In this document: in pieces, positions 45,959-55,544 of the stretch | Layout of the letters: each line of letters begins with the position of its first letter | Numbering within the stretch: position 1 is the first letter of the stretch | NCBI RefSeq assembly: GCF_000091045.1 | Contig: NC_006691.1 | Span: 666,121 to 728,620, forward strand | Direction of reading: 5' to 3' | Origin: Cryptococcus deneoformans JEC21 | Taxonomy: Eukaryota > Basidiomycota > Tremellomycetes > Tremellales > Cryptococcaceae | Length of the DNA: 62,500 nucleotides | Notes under the pieces: generated by a model | Told to the model about the DNA's origin: nothing | Seen by the model: only the letters and a program-made list of their open reading frames with translations | Databases searched by the model: none | Program-made: the position numbers and the translations under genes

Positions 45959-46741
45959 GGTGTCTTGCAGCAATGGCGATGGTAATCGAGTTTTAGACGG
46001 GATTGACGAGATCCAATATAAAGAAATTGTGACTAGAGCAATGCAGGCAATAAGCAAATTGCGGACAGTAAAGCCTATCACGAACATACAGCAAAACAAA
46101 GACTGTATTTCTTGGATTGCATGGAAATGTAGTTTCGTTTTTGGGACAAGACTAGACAAGACTCACTCACGTGAGTTTCGCTTCGGACAACTGCGCAAGT
46201 CTTATTTATGCAAAACCGCTGCATCTCATAATCGCTGATCTTCTTGAATTGTCCTACGTATTCTGTCTTCCACCTCCTACTTCTTCGTTATTATTTGTTC
46301 GTCTCTGTATCGATGAGAGTGGTGGGTACTATCAGGTCCAGCTCGGATGTTCCACCAAAAGCCCTAGGACAACCTGCTGCTGAAAACGGCAAAATAAGAA
46401 GCAGTGACGTGGAATGAGTAGACGCTATCCGCTCCTCCTCATCAACAAGCAACAGCAGCACTTCTGCTTGAACGGATAGTAGTAGCTAATAGTACGTAAA
46501 ATAGCAACATCATGAATGATTGTAACTCTGCTAGAAACGCAACGCGGCGATGGCCTTACCTAGCGTTTGGCAACATGGAAAGCAACCACGCATTCATGCT
46601 CCTCCTCATTGGACAAATACCGTGAGCAATCTGGATACTGCATGGCATATATGATATTTAACACTAACTATAAGACCGATCCACTAACTAACTGTCGAGA
46701 TATACTATGGAATCCGCACTCTTCAATTTTGATAACGGGAC
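45959..46741. other. Spacer between acyl-protein thioesterase and secreted-protein cluster
   Basis: 783 bp. The first 200 bp upstream of the thioesterase start may encode an alternative N-terminus. No other gene or repeat recognised. Confidence 0.45.
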
Positions 46742-47427
46742 TTAAAGAATAGAAAGAAACCCACCAAGGAGTGACTTTAGGATAAGGCCGACATCCTTGA
46801 GAAGGGAGTTGACGAGTTTAAGGACACCAGCGACAAGGGAATCGACACCTTTGAGGATCAACGTGAGAGAGTCGTCAATCTGGTAGAGAAGCTTGGACAC
46901 AGTGGTTTTGTGGGCAATATACGGAGGAATAGGCTGGATAATGTTCACGTTGACGGTCTGGATTACGTTGGACAGGGCTTGGGCAACCTGCTCCTTGTCG
47001 GTGTCGCGACTCCTCGAAATGTCAGTGAAGGCTACTCGTAAAGGAACAGACTACACATACGCAATGACAACGTCACGACTGAATAAAGAGACACCAGCAC
47101 TGACGCCAACCGAAAGGTCAATGCCGAGCTCGTTACCACACCAGTTGAACGCATCGATCACGATATTGAGGCAAGCAGTAACTTCAGCCTCGACAGAGTT
47201 AGGACCGATAGAACCAGCAGCATTCTACCATCTTTCAGCTGCAGCCTAAATAGTATAGCGAACGAACTTACAACCCTGGTTTGGAGTTCGGTGATAACAG
47301 AAAGGACGTCCACATCTTTCTTGGTCAAGTCCGAAGTAACAGGAGTCAAAGCGCTCTCCACGAGAGGAGCTGCGAAGACAGACCCAATGAAGGGAAGGGC
47401 GGCAACGAACATGGAGGTGAATCGCAT
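46742..47427 (-). CDS. Small secreted hydrophobic protein, tandem paralogue 1 (HsbA-like?)
   Basis: About 195 residues. It starts MRFTSMFVAALPFIGSVFAAP, a signal peptide nearly identical to those of the two downstream paralogues. Three exons: the first intron is phase 0 after LQTRV, the second phase 2 inside an Ala codon followed by SRDTDKEQVAQAL, both positions shared with the paralogues. The mature part is predicted amphipathic helix: AEVTACLNIVIDAFNWC, then SNVIQTVNVNIIQPIPP, then a very hydrophobic C-terminus (ILKGVDSLVAGVLKLVNSLL). Unlike its relatives it has cysteines in exon 2 and stops within exon 3. The layout resembles fungal hydrophobic-surface-binding proteins (HsbA), but I cannot confirm family membership. 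A TATA box lies about 140 bp upstream. Confidence 0.78.
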
Positions 47428-47563
47428 CTTGATGGTGTTTTAGCTGCTTGGATGAGTCGATAATAAATCAGAAGTTATGGCGGATTTCAACTGCTTTCAA
47501 TGAGAAGAAGATATTGGAATGAAGAAAGAACGAGGAAGAAGGGGAAGAAGTGTCTGGGAAAGG

Positions 47564-47571
47564 TTTTTATA
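47564..47571 (-). promoter_or_regulatory. TATA box of paralogue 1 (TATAAAAA)
   Basis: On the coding strand GGGTATAAAAACC lies about 140 nt before the ATG at 47427. The same GTATAAAAACC block occurs before paralogue 3. Confidence 0.65.
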
Positions 47572-48730
47572 CCCTTCAAAAGGCCTCCAGGATGATGAGC
47601 GCATACGACGTTACAGGGAGCCAAGAAATTCGAAAGGTATGGCAGACAGAAAAACTATAGGAGTGTGATTGGAGTTGACATGTTTGTTAGTCAAAAGTCG
47701 GAGATGATCCTTGTTCGCATCGAAAAAGTCGAGCTAGGCAGCTCACGAAAGGTATGCTGCAGAGGCTCGTGCATCCCAGTGCCTGTTATTTCAAGAAACT
47801 GAACGTGCTGAGCATCGAGTACCTCTCTTCCGTTCTTCCTCCGGTGGCCCTTTGTATTTGGCAACAGCTTCTGGTCTAATCAAACGCCAGGTCACGGGCC
47901 TTCTGATCCATGTTTCTTAGTTGGGTCGACGATGAACTGGCCGGCCGTGACAGTCACAGTAAGCTCAGCTGCCACTGAATGGATTGTTGTCATTTCATGA
48001 ATGACGGGCCCTGTACTTGGCCACTTCTCATGCAACAAGTATTGTCCCACAATTCGAACAATTGCACCGATGTACAAGCATGGCTTCCGAAACTCACGAT
48101 GACGACAATGTCACGGCACATAAATCATGATGGTTAAGCTTCTTCGACTTGCGCAAGGTATGAATAGTTAATTTTTCCACAGTTGCCGTTTCTGCGTCGC
48201 ATGAGTACTATTTCTCAGTTGATCGATGACTCTTACTGATGACAGGTACATCATGATTCAGCTGGAACTATCATCATCGCTGCCCGCAGATTGTAAAAAA
48301 GAAAAAGGAATCCCTCCAGTTGCTAACAAAGACTATCTTGAGTTCGTGATGGACTAATTATAACTCTTCTTTGCTAGCTGAGGTTTGTATATCGCCCTAG
48401 AATTGGACAAATTATGATGCATGAACTCGTCATTGGTGCTGCATTTGTGGTGGTTGGTCGCTGGTGGCCTGCTAACCCGACTGCAGGTAAGTAGTAGCTT
48501 CTTTGACTTCTTGTGTCCAAATGAAAGTTATTGGAAGCAATTTATTATGTTCTCTTAGTATATAATAATGTAGGTCGTCCTTGACGACGTACTTGACGTT
48601 TTAGCAATATGTGGTGCATCGATATGAACAATCGCTTAAATGATATGTACAACTTGGACAGACGATTTGTTGACGACATGGATCGAATGAGACTTTAAAG
48701 AAAACTACCTTCTAAGTGATTATTGTGAGG
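47572..48730. other. Spacer between paralogues 1 and 2
   Basis: About 1.2 kb without a supported gene. Short frames (for example 47892-48077 minus) start with non-ATG codons and show no family resemblance. I found no remnant of a fourth paralogue by eye. Confidence 0.45.
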
Positions 48731-49463
48731 TTACGAACCGCCCAGAATACCGGTGAGGAGTTGCAGAACTATATTGCTATCTCAGTCCAGCTCTCGTATC
48801 GTGTCTGATCACTCACGGCCACTAAGAAGAGGTGTAATGTTGATGCCCAAGTCCTTGAGAATAGTAGCAACCAAATCGAGGATGCCGCCAAGAATATTGT
48901 CAAGGCCCTGAACGATGGCGTCGAGGGCGGTATTGATGTCTTCAAGGATAGGACTGACGATGGGAATCTGGGAGAGAAGACCCACGATGGGAGAAAGGAG
49001 GGAGTTCAGGTCTTCAACGATAGCCGCCAAAAGCTTTGAAACGTCATCGGTAAGATCACGCCTGTGATAATGGGGACCATTAATAATACCTGGGGATCGT
49101 TGCTTGGAAGATACTTACGCGTGGAGCACATAGTGGAAGTCCCTTTTGGAGGAATTAAGCTGAAGATCAGATTGAGCTGTCTTAAAAGCATCGTTGACCT
49201 TGTTGAGAACAAAGGTAACTTCGTCTTGGGTAGAATTGGGGGTTAAGGCTACCAGGGTACTACCGCCCACTAGATGAGTGTGGGCCACTTACGATGGAGT
49301 CATCAAGTTGGGAAAGGACATCTACGTAGTTGATCTCTCTCACTGAAGGCGTCTTCGATTTAGCGTCAACGATTGCCTTGGAGGCTGGGTCGCTGAAGGG
49401 GGAGGCGAAGACTGATCCGACAAACAGCAGAAGAGCGGCAACGAGAATCGAAGTGAAACGCAT
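48731..49463 (-). CDS. Small secreted hydrophobic protein, tandem paralogue 2; first splice junction irregular
   Basis: Signal peptide MRFTSILVAALLLFVGSVFA, then VREINYVDVLSQLDDSI. Exon 2 reads PNSTQDEVTFVLNKVNDAF and SDLQLNSSKRDF, exon 3 ARDLTDDVSKLLAAIVEDLN with a long hydrophobic helix series (SLLSPIVGLLSQIPIV, LGGILDLVATILKDLGI), and exon 4 LLQLLTGILGGS, stopping at 48731. Introns 2 (phase 2) and 3 (phase 1) splice cleanly and match paralogue 3. Intron 1 does not: the good donor GTAAGT after DDSI is phase 0, but none of the available AG acceptors restores the exon 2 frame. Only a weak GTGGCC donor four nucleotides downstream would do so. The gene may use that site, be polymorphic here, or be decaying. 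About 200 residues if functional. Confidence 0.7.
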
Positions 49464-49558
49464 GACAGTAATTCGAGTATGGAAACTGTTCGACAGATGT
49501 GTTTCGAAATTAGGGCAGAATTATGATGGGTAAAAAGGAGTTACTTGAGCAGGAGATG

Positions 49559-49570
49559 CTTATATATACC
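49559..49570 (-). promoter_or_regulatory. TATA box of paralogue 2 (TATATATA)
   Basis: GGTATATATAAG on the coding strand lies about 100 nt before the ATG at 49463, in the same position as the TATA boxes of the sister genes. Confidence 0.65.
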
Positions 49571-50590
49571 TTATTCTGACGAAAATAATGCTCAGTCCAT
49601 AAGGGCGTGTATGAATTTCCGGGGGCTTGGAGTATCCGGTAGCCACATATGGCTATGGAAGGCAACAAAGAGCTATTTCTATCGACGCCTCGGCTAGGAT
49701 ACATTTGTAGGCTGATAGGTGCAGAAACGGCAAGGGATTAGTGAGTTGATCTGTCCGCACCTGCCGACATCGAGGGTCTGAAGAGAGAATAGGCGGAGCT
49801 AGGCAACATGATTAGTAGCATCTCTGACGAGCATACCTGCGGATCCCAAGTCACCAAAAACTGTTATGCACGAAGATTCGACCATCGACTCATTAGCATA
49901 TAGATGGCGTATCAGAGAACGATGTTGTTTGACACGCCAAAGGAAAGAAATACTACTTCAACGCATTAATCGGAGGTTGATGCACTTTTTTTTGCAAGAC
50001 ACGGAAAGATCAAGCGGATGGGTCAACTTCTTACTCCTTGTATTATCGAAGATGAAGACAGACTCGTCGTTGAAAGCGAAGGACAATGATTTACCGTCCA
50101 TATGTGACCACAAGGACACAAGTATTATGTACTCTATGATGTAGACTTTGAAATCGCCAAACGGTGCAACGCAACTTCCGATGAGCTTCATTCGTTGAAA
50201 GTGGGATAGTGTGCCTGTTGGATTTGCTTTTTCCATCCTTTTTTAATCCTTTTCTCCCAGGCGTTTTACACCGGCGGTCGACAGCAGCAGGAACTCTCTG
50301 AATGATGAATAAATAATTGTACCAAAATACCTTCGTTGTATTTGTGTTCTATCATGCACAACGCATTCGCAGATTGCGAATTGCTGCATCTTCCTTGTTT
50401 CAAGTTATTGCGAATTGCAGCTCAGAAATCGAAGAAGATGAAGCAGATAGCAGACATATCATTATAATAATCGCATTTAATTAAACAACCATCATAACTT
50501 AATTAATTAGTGACATTTATAATGGCAAACTCATCCCGCAGATGAATATCTAACGCTCAACAGCCAGAAGGGGAAGCTTGTGATGGCAAA
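49571..50590. other. Spacer between paralogues 2 and 3
   Basis: About 1.0 kb, AT-rich towards 50450-50530 (taattaaacaacc, acttaattaattag). No gene recognised. The 92-residue frames on both strands near 49866-50236 overlap each other and lack support. Confidence 0.45.
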
Positions 50591-51344
50591 TTACAACTTG
50601 CCAAAGATATCGTAAAGAACGTTGATGTCTATCCAGGGGATCAGGTAAGCTTAAGTCTTGATCTCAAAAAAGCACAGAATTCACCTTTGCTGAGGAAAGG
50701 AGCGATGTCGATACCCAAGCTGTTGAGAGTTTTGGCAACCAGGGAAACGACACCACCAAGAACATCGCCGAGACCCGTGAGAACGGAGTCAAGTGCGGAG
50801 TTTACCTCCTTGACGAGGCCACCGACTGCAGGAAGGGAAAGGAGAGTGACATCGACAGGAGCGATGAGAGCCTTTACATCGGCGGAGACGGTAGACAAAA
50901 GAGTGGAGACTTCATCTGCGGTGCTGTCACGACTAATCTTCTGTCAGAGGGACGATCACCCTAAACTATTATGAACGACTTACGCAACAACGCCCATGTC
51001 GAGGTCCCGCTTAGAGGAGACAATGTGGAGAGCCGATTTCGCAGTGTCGAATGCCTCCTTAACGGTAGTGAGCGCTGCAGTCACCTCACCCTCAGTGGAG
51101 TCCCCTGAGAGCGGGCCGGCGTTTTTCTATCGAGCCAAGTCAGCCCAGGAGAGGTTAGGGGGAAAGATAGGTAACTGACGATGTCATTATCAAGTGTAGT
51201 AAGGATGCCGACGTAGTCGACAGTTCGAGGGGCAAGGGACTCAGATCTAACAACAAGGGCTTCGGAGGCCTTGTTGCTGAGGGGAGCAGCGAAAGCAGAC
51301 CCGACGAAAGGGAGAACAGCAATGAAGAACGAAGTGAATCGCAT
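50591..51344 (-). CDS. Small secreted hydrophobic protein, tandem paralogue 3
   Basis: Four exons, all joins in phase. Signal peptide MRFTSFFIAVLPFVGSAFAAP, then RTVDYVGILTTLDNDI (intron phase 0), KNAGPLSGDSTEGEVTAALT with SALHIVSSKRDLDMGVV (intron phase 2), ARDSTADEVSTLLSTVSADV with helices LIAPVDVTLLSLPAVGGLV and VLTGLGDVLGGVVSLVAKTL, then intron phase 1 and DINVLYDIFGKL, stopping at 50591. About 200 residues. It has no cysteine in the mature region, so it is not a hydrophobin. The SSKRD stretch shared with paralogue 2 contains a KR pair that might be a Kex2 site. The likely role is at the cell surface or on hydrophobic interfaces, inferred from composition and secretion only. Confidence 0.82.
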
Positions 51345-51456
51345 GATGTTTGTGGATAGTCAGAAGAAGGTTGGTTGTTGAAGGGAAGATTGGGAGATGT
51401 GTTGTGAAGGATGTCTAGTTGCGTTGATGATGGGAATAAGTGTCACTGACAGGGGG

Positions 51457-51464
51457 TTTTTATA
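51457..51464 (-). promoter_or_regulatory. TATA box of paralogue 3 (TATAAAAA)
   Basis: AAGGTATAAAAACC on the coding strand lies about 115 nt upstream of the ATG at 51344. It matches the box before paralogue 1 over eleven bases. Confidence 0.65.
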
Positions 51465-53980
51465 CCTTGCAGCACACACCACCGAGACCACCCCCCCCAA
51501 TTTCCGCATATGTGGTAGCCATCGAGTCGACCGGACTGGCATGCAATATGAGACAATGGAAGTGACAGGCTCGGTGGAGATAACTTTAGGTTCAGACTTC
51601 AATGAAATTAACAATCAGTAATCAATAACCGGTAGACAGTAGATAGTCGTAGATCATAGACAACAGATTAGTAATGAGCAATCTGGGTAATTTCGTGTCT
51701 CATATCTCCCGCTCATTAATGCGACTTTCGACGGGTACCTTCTATATTAAAAACATAGTGTACTATGTATCGTGGTGATGCATCTATATTTCTAATTAAG
51801 CCTACGGCCTTTCATCATTCGTTCATGAGTTTAATCCTTGATCCTTAATCCCTGCTCTCGGTCCCTGCCTTGTTGTTGGGTGTTGGATGATGTTTGGTGT
51901 TGGGTGCGGGTGGTAGCAGCCTCCGCGGTCGGTCACCTCAGGGAGCCTGATGAGGTATGAAATATATATGAAACAGTATATATCATTCATGAAAATGGAA
52001 TATGCGTGGGACATGAGTAGTCGCGAATTCATAATTTGTGGACGGATCAATAAGAAGGATAAATAGAAGGTTAGGGTCCGGCCGTGAAGATTATTATGAT
52101 TGTACGAGGAACCACTAGTAGAAATGTGGAATGTACAGTGAAGAGTGTAGAGTGCAAAGTGTAGAGGTGACCGTAACATGTAAATCATCGGAAATGAAGC
52201 ATAAAAAATACTGTAATAACAGGAAACAGCACTGGGGACTTGGTGCTAAAACCTACAATTTAAAAAGAGCCTAAAACCTATGAAGAGGTATAAGAGGGTA
52301 GATAAGTATCAGGTACCAGGGACTAGGGACAAAATACCGTTCAAATTTCCATTGTTTGACGGGTGCCGGTGTTAGTAATGATTTGAAGATACGAGTATAT
52401 GATGGCATCATAAGAAGTATCTCATGCGCTCTGCTTCGTTATTACACAAATACGCCACTGATGAGACTCACCCCACAATCAAGGTCATTGAGAATGGGAA
52501 CTGAAATGCAGCATGAGATATGTGTATACTAGTTATATTAGTTACTGAAGAAGAAAAAGAAAAGAAAAAACTAATAATAATAAGCGTTGATCATGCAGGA
52601 TTTTTAGATGGTGAACATAAAACAAACCATCAGTGGTCTTTGGTTAGTGGTCTTGCCAAGTCCAGTGTGCATACGGAATAATGACGGAATGGCCAATGGT
52701 CAACAGTAAAGGAGGGATGGGGGAAAAGATAGCAGCAAAAGATAGGGGATTTGTTAGGGACATGAGACATGCATAATAATTAAATATCGATAATCGATAA
52801 TGCCGGGCAATTATTTAAAAAAATATCCGATGGACGGTGAAGCCTGGGGCGATTCTTTATTAAATAAATTAATTTGTTGACTCTTTCTTCTGAAACATAA
52901 AACATTTGATGATTCCTGTTAGTCTGAAAGTTTAATTCCCGATTGCTTATTATTTCGAGTCTGCTGCCTAACAGGAGATAGGAGACAGGACAGTACTGAA
53001 CAGGACAAGTAACCAAATGGTCTAGGTTGTGTACGTAATGAGATGTCCTTCGCTTCGCTGGTGGTTATTAGTAATAATCATATACGTAACTGTGTTGTTT
53101 ACTACTACTACGTTGTTGTCGCTCGTCGCTGGTCCGGTTTCTGGTTGCTGGGTCACCGATTCGTTCGCAGTTTGTGGTATAAGGTCTGACCATAAGACCT
53201 GAGACCTGAATGCACCGCACTCGGCAGCCTACGCACGCGATATATTATTTCAGATGTACAGCACATACACTAGCGTCGTCGTACGGGGGGTATTCGACAT
53301 TGATCGAACCACCCCACCAGATGTCTTCCTTTACTACAACTCTGACATGGCACGCTCCCCTGCGACTTACATAGATATCAGTATCAGAATTATAGGCATC
53401 ATACTGCAGAGAGCAGCATGCAAGTGTGCGTTAATATAATTTGAGACGTCCATTCCACAGATTCACAACAGGCGTTAGAGAGTAGAGTAGTACGAGTAAT
53501 AGCAGAGGAAGGATTCACGTCTTACCACGTATATTTTATTGTTAAGATTTTGAATATTTTAAATTACCTAGCGTCTTGTTGAGCTTCCTATGCGGTGGCG
53601 TGTAACCTTTCTCAGGCTCATGTCATCGTGCTTGTGTGTAGTTTTATTCTACTCTCTAATCTTGCGGTGCCGATACTCCTATCATTCCTACACCTTGTTA
53701 GTGCCAGCAGCTAATCCATGTTAACAAACATACTGTCTACTGTCTCCTCGCTCCTTCCTGTGGGCTTTTTCTTTCTTTTTTTCTTTTTCACTTCCAAAAG
53801 CTTTGGTTCATCGTTCTTCAAATATGTGCTGTTCGTCTTGCCATCTAACAGTGCCGAGGCTTATTATGACATGGCACGCCTCAAGATCAGTCCACATTTG
53901 CAACCAGCAGCTGGCTCTCCTTAACCAATCAAGGTCCGGCCATGCGTGACAAGGATGATTGCATTATCCGAAATTGGCGG
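51465..53980. other. Gene-poor 2.5-kb region
   Basis: The longest stretch without a supported gene. It is AT-rich in the middle (52200-52960) with many short homopolymers and purine runs (gaagaagaaaaagaaaagaaaa near 52545-52566). It contains low-complexity GTTGG sequence near 51875-51905 and an AT-rich TATTTAAAA-like zone near 53530-53570. The 121-codon minus frame 51823-52188 looks like spurious His/Tyr/Leu-rich translation. A non-coding RNA or an unannotated spliced gene cannot be excluded. Confidence 0.5.
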
Positions 53981-55222
53981 TTAAACTTTGCCCCAAGCTC
54001 TCAAAACTCTATCTTCTACTCCGTCGCCGACCCACTTGTATGAACTTTCTGCCAATGCCAAGTTCTCAACCTCGGCCTTGAAAAGCTTGACCATGTCTGG
54101 TGGACCGCCGGGGCCGGGCATAGGGCCTCCTGCCCCAGAAAGTGCAGACAGCGAGGTGAGGTCACGGCTGTCTACAGCAGCTAATGTGAGAAGTTAGCGG
54201 CTAGCACATACAGGATTAAACGACAATTCTTACCATTCTCAGCTCCAAGAATTAGTTTGAAAACACCGTTCAAGCCAAACAAGTTGAGAAAATACCAGGA
54301 CAAAGCGCTGAAGGGCCGACATGAGCGTTATACGAGAGTAATACGCAGATCAACACCCACGAAACCCATCGCACATCGAGATCAGCCATGGGAATATCCC
54401 TTGACAGCAACGACTTAAAGCCTGCGGTTAAAGGAAATGGCAGACGCACTGAATGGTCTGTAAGCAAGAGTCGGGTTTTTTTCCCAGTTGAGCACGTACT
54501 AAGGATAAATCCGGAAAAAAAGACGTTGATATACTGCATGATAACCATGTTGGGTACCCTGATGCAGAGTCAGCCAAGCATGACTTCCCTTCCAGGCTGA
54601 CTTACATCATTACGGCCTGCTTTTTCATACCGTCCATCGCATTTTCCATCCCAGCACCTTCGAGAGGATTGGCGGGAGAAGCATCCCCCTTTGACTCTGG
54701 GGCGGGCTTGATATACTCACCAGTAGAAAGTGAAGCAGCAAGGGATCCCGAGAGAGCCTTGTAAGAGGCAGGCGGAAGGGGGGACAGAGTCGCAGTTGCC
54801 CGAAGCAGAGCTGAGCGACCAAGTGCGCGTCTAGAGGTGAGAGACGGGGCCGATAAATTCAGATATCAAGAACGGTTTATCTGGATGTGCTTACTGTTCG
54901 CGAACGGCAGCTGCTGTTTGTTTTTTTGGTGCAGAGTTAAGGAATTGCGTGATGTAGTGTCTTAACACACCGACGAGTAGCTAAAAGCAAATGAGCATAT
55001 CGGAGTATATGGTAGTAGCTGTGAGCACTTACCATGATTAGGGTGATAGGGATAAGGACCCAATCCTATTCATTGTCGGGTTAGTACACACATGACAGAA
55101 GTGTTTTAGGACATACCCGAATGGAGGGGTCAAGATAGAGATCTTGCCTGTGAGGTGGTGAGTTATACGTGTAAATGTGGGTATGCTGGCAGGTTGGATA
55201 CGCACTCTGCCTTGACTGTCAT
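53981..55222 (-). CDS. EMC3: ER membrane protein complex subunit 3 (EMC3)
   Basis: Core insertase subunit of the EMC (Oxa1/YidC superfamily), which inserts tail-anchored and multipass proteins in the ER. The first coding exon is 17 nt (MTVKA plus two bases, 55222-55206). A 58-nt intron joins in phase to EQDLYLDPSIRDWVLIPITL, the family's N-terminal hallmark. Further exons: LLVGVLRHYITQFLNS with KKQTAAAVREQRALGRS, then the Ala/Ser-rich linker, then GMENAMDGMKKQAVMMVPN and MVIMQYINVFFSGFIL, the central TM core. Next come RLPFPLTAGFKSLLSRDIPM, ALSWYFLNLFGLNGVFKLIL, and a Pro/Gly-rich tail ending WGKV at 53981. About 310 residues. The linker after ALGRS is longer than in yeast. Confidence 0.92.
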
Positions 55223-55544
55223 GTTATTATACCTGCCAGGGCTACGGTGGTCGTTAAAGAAGTGTAACGATAGATGTCTAGCTTCGTTGTACAGTCACCG
55301 CACGCTGCAGAACAAACAGCAACCTGTGTGCATATCATATCGCAGAAAGTGATGACGCCTGCAGGAGGGTGCTTTAACTGAGGGGCTCCGTTAAATTCGC
55401 GAGGATGTGATTGGGCCCAGCCACTTTCGGGGATTCGGCCGAAATCGAGTCACACTCCAAAGATCCAACAAATTCGTCTCTGTTGGGCTGAATAAAATTC
55501 ATCTTCCCAAACCTATTCTTTTTTTTTCATCCAAAATCTTAAAA
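55223..55544. other. Divergent promoter EMC3 / ILV5
   Basis: 322 bp between start codons. A T9 run precedes the ILV5 leader (55519-55528). No gene inside. Confidence 0.5.

Noticed and set aside
48400..48730. Possible fourth copy of the secreted paralogue
   Set aside because: No MRFTS-type start or shared exon motif was found on either strand in the spacer.
51823..52188. 121-codon minus-strand frame
   Set aside because: His/Tyr/Leu-rich translation of low-complexity DNA, no domain or splice context.
53718..53924. 68-codon plus frame with a Phe-rich hydrophobic stretch
   Set aside because: The hydrophobicity comes from a T-rich tract (tttctttctttttttc); no conserved sequence or signal-peptide cleavage context.
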